A stretch of 6,643 nucleotides of DNA. Source: an uncultured Clostridia bacterium (GTDB lineage: Bacteria > Bacillota > Clostridia > Oscillospirales > Ruminococcaceae). The position numbers were made by a program, and so were the translations under genes. Of this stretch, positions 4,860 to 6,643 are shown one piece after another (within the stretch, counting starts at the first letter, position 1; every line of letters begins with the position of its first letter). The notes under the pieces are model-generated. The model was not told the origin of the DNA. It did not search any database and saw only the letters and a list, made by a program, of their open reading frames with translations. The stretch is from assembly GCA_947632425.1 (NCBI GenBank), contig CANRPG010000109.1:1-6643 (forward strand). Reading direction: 5' to 3'.

Positions 4860-6643
4860 TCAGCTTTCGCCGCCGTCTGCGCTTTGCGCCTGATCGACGG
4901 TCATTTTCAGCAGGCGCGACACGCCTTTTTCCTGCATGGTAACGCCGTAGAGCACATCGGCTTCTTCCATAGTACCGCGCCTGTGTGTTATGGCTATAAA
5001 CTGCGTTTTATCCGTAAACCGCCGCAGATACTGCGCATATTTTGCAACGTTCACATCGTCAAGCGCCGCCTCTATCTCATCGAGCAGGCAAAACGGCGAC
5101 GGCTTCACCGTAAGTATAGCAAAATATATCGCAATTGCCACAAACGCCTGCTCGCCGCCCGAAAGAAGCGATAAGTTTTTTATAACCTTGCCCGGCGGTG
5201 CAACGCGTATCTCTATGCCGCTTTCAAGAATATCGTCGGGGGCTTCAAGCAAAAGTTCTGCCTTTCCGCCGCCGAAAAGCTCCGAAAAAATTCTCTTGAA
5301 ACTCAGGTTTATCTTTTCAAAACTTTCGGTGAACATATTCTTCATATTCTCGGTAAGCTCCGCAATGAGCTTTTCAAGGTCGCGCTTCGAGCCTGTAACA
5401 TCTTTGAGCTGACCCGACAAAAACTCATATCTTTCAGAAACTTCGCGGTATTCTTCTATTGCGCCAAGGTTCACATTACCAAGGCGTTTTATCTTATTAC
5501 GAAGCTCTGTAAGCCGCTTATTTGCAGCCGAAATATCTTCAAGCGGCTGACTTTTTTCATCTGCCTCGCTTTTTGTCAGCGAATACTGCTCCCACAGTGA
5601 GGATATTATTTTATCGTATTCCTCCTGCACTGCCGCCTGCTTTTCCGAAGTTCTCGCTATATCCTGCGAGAGCTTCTCGCGCGTGTCGTTCTTTACTTTC
5701 AAAAGCGCTCTTTGCTGTGCGGCAAGCTCGTCAAGGCGTTTATGCTCTGCCTGTTTGACCTTGATATCGCCGTTTATTTTTTCAATTCTGCCGTCCTTGT
5801 CGGACATGGAATTTTTTATGCTCTCTATCTCGCGCTTCTTGTCCTCTATCAAAGCAAGCTGCGTTTTTATCTGCTCTTCAAGCGAATCTCTGTCTTTGCC
5901 AAGGTCGCTGATGCTTTCTTCAAGCTGCTTTGCCATATCAAAATGCATCTGCATATCTTTTTCAAGAGAGACCCTTTGCAGTCTCATCTGCGAGAGTTTT
6001 TCAGCAAGCGCTTCACGCTCGGCGCGGCTGTCGGTTCGGCTTTGCTGAGAAGCCGCAAGCTCCTTTTCCTTTTCAGCCGCCTGCTGATTTACTTTTGCAA
6101 GCTCGTCCGCGGCGCTTTGGCTGTCGCTCTCGTTTACTTTAAGCCGCTCGGCAAGTTTTGCGGTCTGCCTGTCAAGGTCTTCGAGCCGCTCATCAAGCCT
6201 GTCGCGCATTTCGGTTATAAGCTTCAGTTCGCCCTCGGTCTTTATGATGTCCGTATTGCGCTGAGTTATTATCTCGCTTTGCGCCTCGCTGTCGGCGACA
6301 AGTTTGTCATGCTCCTGTTTCAGCCTGCGCAGAGAATTATCAAGCTCTTTCTTTTTGGAACCCAGTTCTTCTATCTGCGCGCTTAGCTTTTCTATCTCGC
6401 TTCTTCTTGTAAGTATGCCCGAAGAACTTGCCGCGCTTCCTCCCGTGAAAGAACCGCCTGCGTTTATCACCTGACCGTCAAGCGTTACTATTCTGAAGCG
6501 GTAGCTGAATTTTCTTGCCATTATTGTAGCCATATCGAGGTCTTCCGCCACTACCGTGGTACCCAGCACCGAAAGCACGATTTCTTCCAGCCGCTTATCG
6601 TATGTAACAAGCTGGTTCGCCATTGCCACATAGCCCTCGCAGG
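4860..6643 (-). CDS. smc: Chromosome segregation ATPase SMC, C-terminal half (runs off right edge)
   Basis: Structural maintenance of chromosomes ATPase, the core of the SMC-ScpAB condensin that compacts and segregates the nucleoid. About 593 residues are visible; the N-terminal ATPase half, first coiled coil and part of the hinge lie beyond 6643. The fragment opens in the hinge (VVAEDLDMATIMARKF, then RFRIVTLDGQVINAGGSFTGG, about 6555-6440). A long charged coiled coil rich in E, K, Q and L follows (about 6400-5350). The C-terminal head has the ABC signature LSGGEQAF (5165-5142), Walker B CLLDEIEAALDD (from about 5090) and the ITHRRGTMEEADVLYGVTMQE switch region. The residue after LSGGE is Q where SMC proteins more often have K or R. 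The protein ends in a short polar tail and a TGA, 19 nt before ftsY. Identity is certain; the upstream gene, often rnc, cannot be seen. Confidence 0.97.
   Translation of the reverse strand, partial: CEGYVAMANQLVTYDKRLEEIVLSVLGTTVVAEDLDMATIMARKFSYRFRIVTLDGQVINAGGSFTGGSAASSSGILTRRSEIEKLSAQIEELGSKKKELDNSLRRLKQEHDKLVADSEAQSEIITQRNTDIIKTEGELKLITEMRDRLDERLEDLDRQTAKLAERLKVNESDSQSAADELAKVNQQAAEKEKELAASQQSRTDSRAEREALAEKLSQMRLQRVSLEKDMQMHFDMAKQLEESISDLGKDRDSLEEQIKTQLALIEDKKREIESIKNSMSDKDGRIEKINGDIKVKQAEHKRLDELAAQQRALLKVKNDTREKLSQDIARTSEKQAAVQEEYDKIISSLWEQYSLTKSEADEKSQPLEDISAANKRLTELRNKIKRLGNVNLGAIEEYREVSERYEFLSGQLKDVTGSKRDLEKLIAELTENMKNMFTESFEKINLSFKRIFSELFGGGKAELLLEAPDDILESGIEIRVAPPGKVIKNLSLLSGGEQAFVAIAIYFAILTVKPSPFCLLDEIEAALDDVNVAKYAQYLRRFTDKTQFIAITHRRGTMEEADVLYGVTMQEKGVSRLLKMTVDQAQSADGGES

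Noticed and set aside
4841..4862. Possible terminator between smc and ftsY
   Set aside because: The 19-nt gap contains the ftsY Shine-Dalgarno and an AT stretch, but no inverted repeat and no T-run after a stem.
4990..5412. Plus-strand frames opposite the SMC head and other shorter plus-strand frames throughout
   Set aside because: All lie over well-identified minus-strand genes and show no recognisable motifs or convincing ribosome-binding sites.
5712..6386. 224-codon open frame on the plus strand
   Set aside because: It is antisense to the SMC coiled coil. The reverse complement of E/K/L-rich codons gives long stop-free leucine- and phenylalanine-rich frames, and there is no sign of an independent gene.
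5400..6400. Possible repeats within the SMC coiled-coil region
   Set aside because: The recurring E/K/L/Q-rich codons come from the heptad pattern of the coiled coil. I could not find an exact direct or inverted DNA repeat of notable length.
1..6643. Defence system, mobile element or other undescribed system
   Set aside because: Every base is accounted for by eight conserved housekeeping genes and their short junctions, with no composition break, integrase, transposase, unknown gene or structured noncoding stretch.

Overview
The window is a solid block of housekeeping genes, all on the minus strand. It looks like part of one long operon from a low-to-medium GC Firmicute. LeuRS, SMC and FtsY have Clostridia-like sequence features, and a Ruminococcus-type Oscillospiraceae host is my best guess. 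That guess rests on recalled family resemblance, not a search. I see no mobile element, tRNA, rRNA, CRISPR array, tandem repeat or convincing terminator. No stretch longer than about 30 bp lies outside a gene.

In transcription order (right to left) the genes are: smc (3' part, running off the right edge), ftsY, rdgB, yhbY, nadD, yqeK, rsfS and leuS (5' part, running off the left edge). Junctions are very tight. ftsY follows smc by 19 nt. rdgB follows ftsY by 9 nt, with its ribosome-binding site over the ftsY stop. yhbY overlaps rdgB in a TAATG. nadD overlaps yhbY in an ATGATG. yqeK follows nadD by 9 nt and starts at TTG. rsfS lies against the yqeK stop. leuS follows rsfS by 30 nt.

Functionally, smc (chromosome condensation) and ftsY (SRP receptor, membrane targeting) are one classic Firmicutes pair. 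yhbY (ribosome assembly), nadD (NAD synthesis), yqeK (Ap4A hydrolase family) and rsfS (ribosome silencing) are a second classic cluster. Here the two are joined through rdgB (nucleotide-pool cleaning), and leuS (leucyl-tRNA synthetase) follows. The common theme is growth-linked functions: translation capacity, cofactor and nucleotide quality, and chromosome handling.

The start codons repay attention. ftsY most likely starts at a GTG three codons inside the longest ORF, because the upstream GTG lies inside a near-perfect Shine-Dalgarno sequence. yqeK starts at TTG behind a good Shine-Dalgarno. rsfS and leuS share an identical 12-nt sequence across their start codons. I found no sign of a new biological system. 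The useful observations concern operon architecture, translational coupling, a missing leuS leader and a few unusual residues in conserved motifs.
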